NCBI GenBank assembly: GCA_046484585.1
Contig: JAWOIQ010000093.1
Location: forward strand, 1 to 64,000
DNA from: JAGXFP01 sp046484585
GTDB lineage: Bacteria > Desulfobacterota > Desulfobulbia > Desulfobulbales > JAGXFP01
DNA length: 64,000 bases
Reading direction: 5' to 3'
Shown in pieces: positions 54,466 through 62,054 of the stretch. The position numbers and the translations under genes were made by a program. The notes under the pieces are model-generated. The model saw only the letters and a list, made by a program, of their open reading frames with translations. It was not told the DNA's origin and made no database searches. Numbering within the stretch: position 1 is the first letter of the stretch; every line of letters begins with the position of its first letter.

Positions 54466-54918
54466 ATGATCATGAAAAGCACAGAAACAGACAGAGTCCG
54501 GGCGCATACTTCTGGAGAAATCAATCGCCAGATCGATCAGGAGACAGATGTTCGGGTGCGAAAATATTCCCAATTAAGCCCTGATGACATTACCCGCCGC
54601 ATTGAAGCACTGGATCGTGAATGGGATATGGAAAGGACCCTCGAAACCAACGCTTCCGTGTTTGGATTCACCGGGCTGGTCCTCGGCCTGACGCATAGCA
54701 AGAAGTGGTTGATGGTGCCGGGTCTAGTTTTATCATTCCTGTTCCAGCATGCGGTGCAGGGCTGGTGTCCGCCTGTCCCTGTCTTCCGTAGGCTGGGAGT
54801 GCGCACCCGTAGGGAAATAGATCGGGAGAAATACGCTTTAAAAGTCTTGCGGGGCGATCTGGATATCAAGAAGGCATTGCCGCGTGCCGAATCGGCCTTG
54901 AAGTCGGTGGATGCTTAA
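54466..54918 (+). CDS. DUF2892-like membrane protein
   Basis: 150 residues. The charged N terminus is followed by RIEALDREWDMERTLETNAS, a helical hairpin (VFGFTGLVLGLTHSKKW, LMVPGLVLSFLFQHAVQGW), then CPPVPVFRRLGVRTRREIDR. This is a DUF2892-type inner-membrane hairpin known from many proteobacteria. GGGAG precedes the start (ATG 54466 or 54472). Function unknown. Confidence 0.7.
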   Translation: MIMKSTETDRVRAHTSGEINRQIDQETDVRVRKYSQLSPDDITRRIEALDREWDMERTLETNASVFGFTGLVLGLTHSKKWLMVPGLVLSFLFQHAVQGWCPPVPVFRRLGVRTRREIDREKYALKVLRGDLDIKKALPRAESALKSVDA

Positions 54919-54956
54919 AAGACTGTAGTCAGGGGGGGGGAAAGAACTTTTGGGTT

Positions 54957-55026
54957 GCAAAAATACGCCACGACGCGGTAAATCGGGTTGCCATGCCTCT
55001 TTTGGGTGCTTTTTGCGACGCCATCA
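54957..55026 (-). repeat. R2 dispersed repeat
   Basis: On the minus strand it starts TGATGGCGTCGCAAAAAGCA and ends TGGCGTATTTTTGC. It matches 59144-59206 at both ends, with a diverged middle. It lies 33 bp before the DUF748 gene. Confidence 0.8.
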
Positions 55027-55058
55027 AATAAAGCGAAAGGGGCACTGAGGAGCTGTTC

Positions 55059-56648
55059 ATGGTCAATGTTCGTTTCCACGAAAACAGATTCTGGAAATGG
55101 ATCCTGGGGATTGTCGGTCTCCTTTTCCTACTGCTGACCGCACTTTCTTATCTGGTTAACATTGATGCATTACGCGAGTACGCGGAACGGAGGATTAACC
55201 GGCAACTTAAGGGCTTTACGGTTCGCGTGGGCAAGGCTTATTTTCATCCGATCGGTCCATCCCTGGATCTGGACGAAATCGTCCTCATCCAGAATGAGTA
55301 TCCCGACCCGCCGATTGCCGGCATCAAGCGCTTCCACGCCAGCGTGAACTGGCTGGCGCTTATCAAAGGAAGACTTGTAGGGGATATTCTGATTGAACGC
55401 CCCCAAATATATCTTAATTTGAAGCACTTCCGGACGGAGGAGAGTGAAACCGCCTTTGAGAAGGAAGGGTGGCAGGATGCTCTAGAGGCGGTCTTCCCAC
55501 TGAAAATCAATGTTATGGAAATCAGTAACGGCGAGTTGACCTATGTGGACCAGGGTCCTTATCAGCCTCTCCACGTCGGTGAGGTATATCTCCGCGCCAA
55601 CAATATCAGAAACATTTTTTCGCCGGAAAACACCTATCCTTCGCCGGTCAAACTCCGGGCGACCATCTTTGAGAAGGGAAAGCTTAATCTGGACGGCTTT
55701 GCCAATTTTCTCCAGAAGCCACGCTTGGGCTTCAAGGGGGCGGTGGACTTGAGAGAGATGGGTCTCGGCTATTTCACCCCGATCACCAAAAGACAGAATA
55801 TTTTTGTACACCAGGGTACGTTTTCCGCGCAAGGCAGTATGGAATTTGCCCGGGAAAACAGTACGGTGCATCTGCAGTCGATCGAAATTGAAGATCTCGA
55901 TGCGGACTATGAACTTCGCCCTGAAACCGCGGCGAAAAAAGAAGAACAGGTGCAAAAAGCCACTGAAACCGCCAAAGAGATGAGTAACGCGCCTACTGCC
56001 CAAATCCGGATCGACCTGCTGAAAATTACCCGGGGGACACTCGGATACCTGAACCGGACCACCGAGCCGACCGTTCGGATTTATACGGACCAAATTGAGG
56101 CAACCCTCAAGGATTTCAGCAACCAGATCGAGGAAGGCGCATCGGAATTTCAGATGCGCGGACGTTTTCTGGGTTCGGGCGACACTAACTTTACCGGGAG
56201 ATTCCGGCCGGTTAGCAAGAGCCCGAATCTGGATCTTAAACTCGCCATTACCGATGTCGATATGAGGGCGATGGGCAGTATTTTTCAGGCCTATGGCAAA
56301 TTTGATATCAAAGGGGGAAATTTTTCCATTTTCTCCGAAATGGCGATCCGGAACGACCGCGTCCAAGGGTATGTCAAGCCGATCTTCAAGAACATGGAAG
56401 TGACCGACATGGGCACCGATGAGGAGAAGAGCCTCTTCGATAAGCTCTACACGGAGGCCGTGAGCGGCATCGCCGAAATCCTGGAAAACGAGCCGCGCCA
56501 AGAGGTGGCTACCGAGATCGATATCTCGGGCCCGCTGAAGGATCCCGAGGCCGACCCCGTGCAGATTATCATCAACCTGATTAAAAATGCCTTTTTCAAA
56601 GCCATCCTTCCCGGCTTCCGGCAAGAGTTAAACCAGGAAAATCAGTAA
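55059..56648 (+). CDS. DUF748 (AsmA-like) envelope protein
   Basis: 529 residues with a short cytoplasmic start, one transmembrane helix (ILGIVGLLFLLLTALSYLV, about 16-34) and a long periplasmic beta-rich region with AsmA/DUF748 features: FTVRVGKAYFHPIGPSLDLD, IKRFHASVNWLALIKGRLVG and FSIFSEMAIRNDRVQGYVKP near the C terminus. Such proteins span the periplasm and are linked to lipid transport or outer-membrane integrity. It probably forms an operon with the EEP-family gene 18 bp downstream. Confidence 0.83.
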   Translation: MVNVRFHENRFWKWILGIVGLLFLLLTALSYLVNIDALREYAERRINRQLKGFTVRVGKAYFHPIGPSLDLDEIVLIQNEYPDPPIAGIKRFHASVNWLALIKGRLVGDILIERPQIYLNLKHFRTEESETAFEKEGWQDALEAVFPLKINVMEISNGELTYVDQGPYQPLHVGEVYLRANNIRNIFSPENTYPSPVKLRATIFEKGKLNLDGFANFLQKPRLGFKGAVDLREMGLGYFTPITKRQNIFVHQGTFSAQGSMEFARENSTVHLQSIEIEDLDADYELRPETAAKKEEQVQKATETAKEMSNAPTAQIRIDLLKITRGTLGYLNRTTEPTVRIYTDQIEATLKDFSNQIEEGASEFQMRGRFLGSGDTNFTGRFRPVSKSPNLDLKLAITDVDMRAMGSIFQAYGKFDIKGGNFSIFSEMAIRNDRVQGYVKPIFKNMEVTDMGTDEEKSLFDKLYTEAVSGIAEILENEPRQEVATEIDISGPLKDPEADPVQIIINLIKNAFFKAILPGFRQELNQENQ

Positions 56649-56666
56649 CCGTATAGCTGACACATA

Positions 56667-57911
56667 ATGATTATATTTCAGATTTTCCTGATATTAACTT
56701 TATTATTTATGGCTTTCACCTTGATGCCGTTCTGGCGTTATGAAGCATGGTGGGTGCGAGTCCTTGACTTTCCACGCATGCAGATTTTTTTACTCGGGAT
56801 GCTCCTCTTCCTGTTGGAATTGGCCGTCCTCGACCTGTCTCAGCCGGCGACGTGGGGTTTACTAACAGTCATTCTCCTTTGTCTCATTATCCTGACGTGG
56901 TGGATTATTCCTTATACCCGCTTATATCCGGTCGAAGTTCAGTCTGCCGAAAACGCTGATCCGCGGAACTCCATCGGAATTCTGACTGCCAATGTGTTGA
57001 CCCCGAATCGGAACGTGGATGGTTTGATTGATATTGTGCGAGAGAGCCGGCCCGATGTTTTCGTCACCTTGGAATCCGATGGATGGTGGCAGAGCAAACT
57101 GGATGTCCTGGAATCCGAATATCGTTACACAATTAAATATCCCCTTGATAACCTTTATGGGATGCATATGTACTCAAAACTGCCCATCTCGGAGAGCCGC
57201 ATTGAATTTCTGGTAGAAGACGACGTGCCATCCATACACACGACGATCCGCCTTCCCTCGGGTAATAAAATCCGCATTCATTTCCTGCACCCGGCGCCAC
57301 CCAGCCCGAATGAAAACGATGGATCGTCTGAGCGGGACGCGGAACTGGTCATTGTCGCCAGAATCGTGGCTGAAAGCGAACTTCCCGAGATTGTTGCCGG
57401 CGATCTGAACGATGTCGCCTGGTCCGCGACATCCCGGCTGTTCAAAAAGATCAGCGGAATGCTCGACCCGCGGGTCGGACGGGGTATGTACAACACTTTT
57501 CATGCGGACTACTGGTTTATGCGCTGGCCCCTGGACCATCTTTTTCACAGTAACCACTTCACTTTGAGCCGCATCCAGAGACTGCGCGGCTTCGGATCGG
57601 ATCACTTTCCCCTGTTCACAAAGCTGGTTTATGCGGAAGGGCACGAACTGATTCAGGAGGGACTAGAGGCGGATGCAGCTGACCTTGCCTGGGCTGAAAA
57701 AAAACTGGAGACTCAAGGAATCGGAAAAAGCGATATCCCCCCGGGCTTCACCAAGTTGAATGATTCAACAGAAAGCGCCGGTGTCTTTGTAGTCCAGTCT
57801 TATCCGGCGGATAGTCGGCAGAAGGTCGAGAAAGCAGTCATGGAGCAGCGGATCGAAATAAGAGCCTCTCCTGCCGTTCATCAGGGCGATGGAGTCGGCT
57901 TCGCTGTATGA
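56667..57911 (+). CDS. Membrane endonuclease/exonuclease/phosphatase family protein with a read-through tail
   Basis: 414 residues. Three N-terminal transmembrane helices (about 1-20, 38-55, 62-82) precede an EEP-superfamily catalytic domain: IGILTANVLTPNRN, VTLESDGWW, VAGDLNDVAWSATSR and GFGSDHFPL. These hydrolyse phosphodiester or phosphoester bonds, probably here on the periplasmic side. The family fold ends near residue 320. The last ~49 residues (57765-57911) are antisense to the 3' end of the convergent HD-GYP gene and look non-native, as if the original stop had been lost at a rearrangement. Confidence 0.82.
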   Translation: MIIFQIFLILTLLFMAFTLMPFWRYEAWWVRVLDFPRMQIFLLGMLLFLLELAVLDLSQPATWGLLTVILLCLIILTWWIIPYTRLYPVEVQSAENADPRNSIGILTANVLTPNRNVDGLIDIVRESRPDVFVTLESDGWWQSKLDVLESEYRYTIKYPLDNLYGMHMYSKLPISESRIEFLVEDDVPSIHTTIRLPSGNKIRIHFLHPAPPSPNENDGSSERDAELVIVARIVAESELPEIVAGDLNDVAWSATSRLFKKISGMLDPRVGRGMYNTFHADYWFMRWPLDHLFHSNHFTLSRIQRLRGFGSDHFPLFTKLVYAEGHELIQEGLEADAADLAWAEKKLETQGIGKSDIPPGFTKLNDSTESAGVFVVQSYPADSRQKVEKAVMEQRIEIRASPAVHQGDGVGFAV

Positions 57912-58871
57912 TTTGCGGTAGACCCGGTCATGGCAGAGAGCGTCGTAGACATCGGCAATGGCGACGATGCGGGCCGCTTCGGGGATATCTCCCCCCCGAA
58001 GGCCGTGGGGGTAGCCCCTACCGTCCCATCTTTCGTGGTGCGAGAGGGCGATATCGGCCGCCATCTCCAGCAGCGGTATTTTCGACCCGCCGAGGATCGT
58101 CGCCCCGATCCTGGGGTGTTCCATGATCACCCTGAACTCGTCCCGGGAAAGTCGACAGGGCTTGCGCAGGATCTCGTCGGGAATGCCGATCTTGCCGATA
58201 TCGTGCATGGGAGCGCCGATTCTGATATTGTCGATCGATTCCCGGTCCCAGCCCAGGGCCTCGGCCATCGCCACGCAGTACAGACCGATCCGTTTAATGT
58301 GCTCGCCTGTTTCCCCATCGCGGTAACCAGTCGCGGTGGTCAGCCGCAGGGCGATCTCCTCTTCCCTTTTGCGTACCTCGGCGGTCCGCTTCCGCACGGT
58401 TTCCTCGAGAATTTCCTTATGTCGGCTGCTTTCCAGGACCAGACGCTTTTTTTCAAGAACATTGGCGATATTGATCAGGAATTCGTTCATATTAAAGGGC
58501 TTGATGACATACCCGTCGGCACCCAGTTCCAGGGCCTGATCGGCGGTATTCCGGTCGTAGACCGCCGTGGCCATTACCACGGCGAGATCCGGGAAAAGCT
58601 CTCTTATCCCGCCCAGCAGTTCGATTCCGGAAATATCGGGCATCCTGATATCGGAAATCAGCAGATCGTACTCTTTCTGTTCGAATAGCGTGAAGACCTC
58701 TTTGCCCTTCGCGGTATAATCGCAATCGTAGCCATCTGCTTGAAGCCATGCACAGATCACTTCCCCGACCATGAGCTCGTCATCAACGATCAGGATACTG
58801 GCTTTGGGCATCAGGGAGATATCAGAGCGGATATTGACCGGCATTTCATTTTGTTCTTCATTTTCACTCAT
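57765..58871 (-). CDS. HD-GYP response regulator (cyclic di-GMP phosphodiesterase)
   Basis: 368 residues. The N-terminal receiver has ILIVDDELMVGEV near 25, phosphoacceptor LLISDIRMPD near 73 and IKPFNMNEF. A coiled linker (about 150-180) follows, then an HD-GYP domain: TGEHIKRIGLYC, MHDIGKIGIPDEIL with the HD pair, HPRIGATILGG, and HHERWDGRGYPHGLRGGDIP with the GYP motif. It degrades c-di-GMP and is controlled by phosphorylation. Its 3' end overlaps the convergent EEP gene by 147 bp. The cognate kinase is not adjacent. Confidence 0.93.
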   Translation of the reverse strand: MSENEEQNEMPVNIRSDISLMPKASILIVDDELMVGEVICAWLQADGYDCDYTAKGKEVFTLFEQKEYDLLISDIRMPDISGIELLGGIRELFPDLAVVMATAVYDRNTADQALELGADGYVIKPFNMNEFLINIANVLEKKRLVLESSRHKEILEETVRKRTAEVRKREEEIALRLTTATGYRDGETGEHIKRIGLYCVAMAEALGWDRESIDNIRIGAPMHDIGKIGIPDEILRKPCRLSRDEFRVIMEHPRIGATILGGSKIPLLEMAADIALSHHERWDGRGYPHGLRGGDIPEAARIVAIADVYDALCHDRVYRKSYSEADSIALMNGRRGSYFDPLLHDCFLDLLPTIRRIRLDYKDTGAFC

Positions 58872-59143
58872 AAAAGCTCTCTATAAATTTGATGTTTTCG
58901 CCTAATCAATTCGTTTGGTGAAGCTTGAAAACCTTGTAAATCTGCATTCTTTCCCCTTGCGAGGCGGAGGGGGTGATTTCTCTGTCGTGATCACGGACAG
59001 ACAAACAAATATTCCAGATTGATAAGGCAAACCGTCTCATAAACGCGCGGATTCAAGTTATTAAACAGTACCAAGACGATGGCGGAAGATTTCTCTGAGG
59101 TCTAATGTGCCGGGTGGTATTCGAAGTTATGCGGCTTCAGTGG

Positions 59144-59206
59144 TGATGGCGTCGCAAAAAGCACCCGCCATAGAATCCGATCTGCTGCGTCATGGCGCAT
59201 TTTTGC
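59144..59206 (+). repeat. R2 dispersed repeat
   Basis: Starts TGATGGCGTCGCAAAAAGCA, middle ATCCGATCTGCTGCGTCATG, ends GCGCATTTTTGC. Confidence 0.8.
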
Positions 59207-59226
59207 TTAGGCCATCCCGTTTTTGT

Positions 59227-59279
59227 CCCACAGGGCATAAGTTTCGTACGAGCAGACAAGCTGCTCAACTCAGCTTTAA
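59227..59279 (+). repeat. R1 dispersed repeat, copy F (best-preserved)
   Basis: CCCACAGGGCATAAGTTTCG, TACGAGCAGACAAGCTGCTC and AACTCAGCTTTAA in unbroken order. The 6 bp stem is perfect. Confidence 0.9.
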
Positions 59280-59380
59280 CTTTTTGCGAACTCGTCGGTG
59301 TTTTTAGAAAATAACAATTTTATTAAATTATTCAATAAATATGCCATTTCCTACATAAATGTCCAGCCGCTATATTTTGG

Positions 59381-59426
59381 TTGCGTCGTAAAAAATCCGA
59401 TCTGCTGCGTCGTGGGGTATTTTTGC
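59381..59426 (+). repeat. R2 dispersed repeat, shortened
   Basis: TTGCGTCGTAAAAAATCCG, then ATCTGCTGCGTCGTG and GGTATTTTTGC. It lacks about 18 bp of the middle present in the copy at 59144. Confidence 0.7.
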
Positions 59427-59576
59427 TCCTTCGGCATACCACCTGAATGGCCTCATCTGGCTCACCCCAAGCCGGCTGCCGATTAAAAGATTAAAATTGA
59501 TCGGCAATATTTGATGAACTCGCAAAAAGTCAAAAAAAGATGTCATTTCGAACGAATGTGAGAAATCTTGTTCTTT

Positions 59577-59635
59577 ACACCCATAAGTTTCGTTTGCACG
59601 CATAAAAGCAGGCAAGCTGCTCAACTCAGCCTTAA
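59577..59635 (+). repeat. R1 dispersed repeat, copy G
   Basis: CACCCATAAGTTTCGT, a diverged insert CGCATAAAAG, then CAGGCAAGCTGCTCAACTCA. The stem is partly lost. Confidence 0.75.
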
Positions 59636-59961
59636 CCAATTGATACTATTAAGATTATCCCGTTGGTCGAAATGACTTATGGCAAAGCCGACTTGTTTCG
59701 ACGCCATCATATTTAATGGCCAGCATCCGTCCAGCTGGTCAAAATCCGGGCAATGTCTAACTCCTGGGGAACTTGCTATTTAAGCTTAATCCGTGAAGGT
59801 TCGGGATTGGTGTCGGGCGGAGAGAATTGATTTTGAAATAAGCGTGTGGCGGTTACTTCCACCGGGCAGGAATTCCGGAGCCGGTATTGCAGGATAAGTG
59901 CGCAAGGATCGAATTCCTTAAGCCAAAGGATATCGCGGCTGCTTGCAGATTAAAACTCGGG

Positions 59962-60186
59962 CTAGGCGCTTAACTCCCATTGGGTTTTGCCGATATTGTA
60001 GCGCAGGACATAGGTGTTTTTATCATCGCCGATAATTTTAAAATATCTCTGCCCGGGGGAAAGCCAGCGGTCGACAATCCTCACAACTTCTACTTTCCGA
60101 CCATGCAAATAAAAAGATTGCGGAGCTTCTTCTCCTCGATAACCGGCATAGGCCGAGACCTCGACATCAACGAGCATTTCAGTCAT
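59962..60186 (-). CDS. Small conserved protein, DUF6504-like
   Basis: 74 residues: VDVEVSAYAGYRGEEAPQSF, then RKVEVVRIVDRW and RYFKIIGDDKNTYVLRYNIG. It resembles small bacterial proteins with a YAGYRGEE...RYF..GDD pattern. ATG 60186 overlaps the pcm stop by a few bases, so it is translationally coupled to pcm. Function unknown. Confidence 0.7.
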   Translation of the reverse strand: MTEMLVDVEVSAYAGYRGEEAPQSFYLHGRKVEVVRIVDRWLSPGQRYFKIIGDDKNTYVLRYNIGKTQWELSA

Positions 60187-60847
60187 GACGGGCACCGGTC
60201 AGGGGGACGAAGGCGACTCCCAGAACTTCCCGGGAATCAATCACGCCGTTCCGGTCTTTTTCGTAGAGCATCAGAAACTGGAGGGAACTGGGAGGCCCTA
60301 CAGGGATGACCAGGCGGCCGCCCGGCTTTAATTGCTCCAATAACGGCCGCGGAACACGCGCGGCGGCAGCGGTGACGATGATACCGTCAAAAGGGGCGTA
60401 TTTCGGAAGACCTTGAGAGCCGTCGCCCGGATGGACTTCGACATTGCGGACCCCCATTGATGCCAGCCGGACCCTTGCCTGTTCGGCCAGGGCCGGGACG
60501 ATCTCGACGGTGTGGACCCGCTTTACCAGTTTGGCAAGAATTACCGCCTGGTACCCGCAGCCGCCGCCGACTTCAAGAACCACATCATCTGCTTCGGGCA
60601 GCAGCAGATCGGTCATCAAGGCGACTATAAACGGCTGCGAAATCGTCTGGCCATTGCCGATGGGCAGCGGCCGGTTGTCGAAGGCGTAGGGTTTCATGTT
60701 GTCCGGTACAAATTCATCACGGGGAACTTCGGCCATGGCCCCCATGACCGGTTGACTGATTTTTTTTATGCCGGTCGAACCGCTGGTGTAGGAACACTCG
60801 GTTTCAATGGTGCGAAGCATCTTGTCGACTTCCGAACGGTGTGCCAT
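60179..60847 (-). CDS. pcm: Protein-L-isoaspartate O-methyltransferase
   Basis: A 222-residue Pcm that methylates damaged isoaspartyl residues for repair. It shows PRDEFVPDNMKPYAFDNRPL, GNGQTISQPFIVALMTDLL, the SAM-binding VLEVGGGCGYQAVILAKL near 92, HTVEIVPALAEQARVRL, and DGIIVTAAAARVPRPLLEQL. It is followed by the coupled small gene at 59962-60186. A Rossmann methyltransferase of normal length. Confidence 0.93.
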   Translation of the reverse strand: MAHRSEVDKMLRTIETECSYTSGSTGIKKISQPVMGAMAEVPRDEFVPDNMKPYAFDNRPLPIGNGQTISQPFIVALMTDLLLPEADDVVLEVGGGCGYQAVILAKLVKRVHTVEIVPALAEQARVRLASMGVRNVEVHPGDGSQGLPKYAPFDGIIVTAAAARVPRPLLEQLKPGGRLVIPVGPPSSLQFLMLYEKDRNGVIDSREVLGVAFVPLTGARHD

Positions 60848-60973
60848 AAAAAATCCTCTCGCAAATGAATTGTATTAAGCAAATTTTCTGTTCCAGTATT
60901 TTCAACCAGTTACATGTTTCCGGATGCTTCGCGGCGCTCCCAATGACTCGATTTTTGGCTTTTCGCTAACCTG

Positions 60974-61669
60974 TCAATCTTTGGATTTCAGTAAAATTTT
61001 CTTCTTCCGTTCCGCCACCAGGTGGTCGGCCAATCTGGTCGGTTCAGGAAGGCGGAAACCCACGGCGCAATCGAGGATAATCCGCCTGGCGATATCCAGT
61101 TCAATTTTATGGCCCACACTGACAAAAACCGGTTTAACCTTATCGCGGGTCCGCAAGACGATTCCCACCAGTTCATTCTTATGGAGCAAGGGAGATGCGG
61201 ACCCTCTTTCCGGGCCTGGCTCGCGATATTCACCGACCAGGCGGCTTTTGGCGCAACCTATGGTCGGCAGATCGGTTATCACTCCGATATGACTGGCGAT
61301 GCCGAGACGGCGCGGATGGGCGATTCCCTGACCGTCGCAGATGATCAGATCCGGAACGGTTCTCAGTTCGCGCAAGGCGGCGATCAAGGCGGGAGCTTCG
61401 CGAAAAGAGAGGAGTCCGGGAATATAAGGAAAATGCAGCTTCCGGAAGGCGGTGTGCCGCTCGACAACCATGTTGTCGTGAGTATTCCAGAGAACCACTC
61501 CGCCGATACAGTGTTTTTTATCGGCAGTGAAGGCGGCATCCAGTCCGGCGACAAGTCCGGTGTTCCGCACCTCCCCTTCCCGCCTGATCGCCGAAGCGAG
61601 TTTTTTCTGGACGACGATCGCCTGAGACGGCGTAATCGACCAGTTATGGGGTGGGCGACCTATTCTCAA
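60974..61669 (-). CDS. nfi: Endonuclease V
   Basis: A 231-residue endonuclease V that incises DNA (or RNA) at deaminated inosine. Motifs: GLVAGLDAAFTADKKHCIGG with the catalytic Asp, FPYIPGLLSFREAPALIAAL, LIICDGQGIAHPRRLGIASH, and LVGEY. The likely start is TTG 61669; there is no ATG upstream of the conserved region. Monocistronic; pcm lies downstream on the same strand. Confidence 0.92.
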   Translation of the reverse strand: MRIGRPPHNWSITPSQAIVVQKKLASAIRREGEVRNTGLVAGLDAAFTADKKHCIGGVVLWNTHDNMVVERHTAFRKLHFPYIPGLLSFREAPALIAALRELRTVPDLIICDGQGIAHPRRLGIASHIGVITDLPTIGCAKSRLVGEYREPGPERGSASPLLHKNELVGIVLRTRDKVKPVFVSVGHKIELDIARRIILDCAVGFRLPEPTRLADHLVAERKKKILLKSKD

Positions 61670-62054
61670 CCTTAAAACACTCCCCGCGATATCTTCGAGA
61701 AACCGCTGGTTATTCCTGAAGCAAACGGCCGTATGATTATTGAACGGATGCCTGACATTTAAGGGTTAATGCAACCGTATCATTCGGTTCCCTTGTATAG
61801 AGACTACCAGAATTTCAGGACCGCGGAAAAGAAGTTATTGGGAGATCAATTTCGGTTTTCGCGAGCTTTTGACCTGCGCCTAAAGCAAATAATTATGCTA
61901 TGTTAGCACTTGATAATTTGCTAAACTATCATCTGCATCGGAGACGGCTATCGGAGCGGCGTCCCCTCCCTGCAAACAAGCCGTTCTCGACCGCTCAAGA
62001 ATTCAGATTTTATTCAGTCGAAACTGCCGCCCGAAGCCTGGCCTGAGGAAAAAG
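61670..62054. other. Divergent intergenic region between nfi and the GGDEF gene
   Basis: No gene seen. An inverted repeat, TTAGCA-10 nt-TGCTAA, at 61903-61924 lies in an AT-rich stretch about 130 bp before the GGDEF gene and could be an operator. No terminator. Confidence 0.4.

Larger units (their letters stand above)
58872..59961. other. 1.1 kb intergenic repeat nest
   Basis: No gene supported. It contains R2 copies (59144-59206, 59381-59426, partial 59512-59536 and an inverted end CGACGCCATCA at 59699-59709), R1 copies F and G, and an inverted pair GTCATTTCGAACGAATG (from 59542) and GGTCGAAATGAC (to about 59677). A TTAATCCGTGA-like trace of R3 lies at about 59788. Repeats have inserted in or next to one another, so this appears to be a permissive insertion site. 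Confidence 0.7.
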
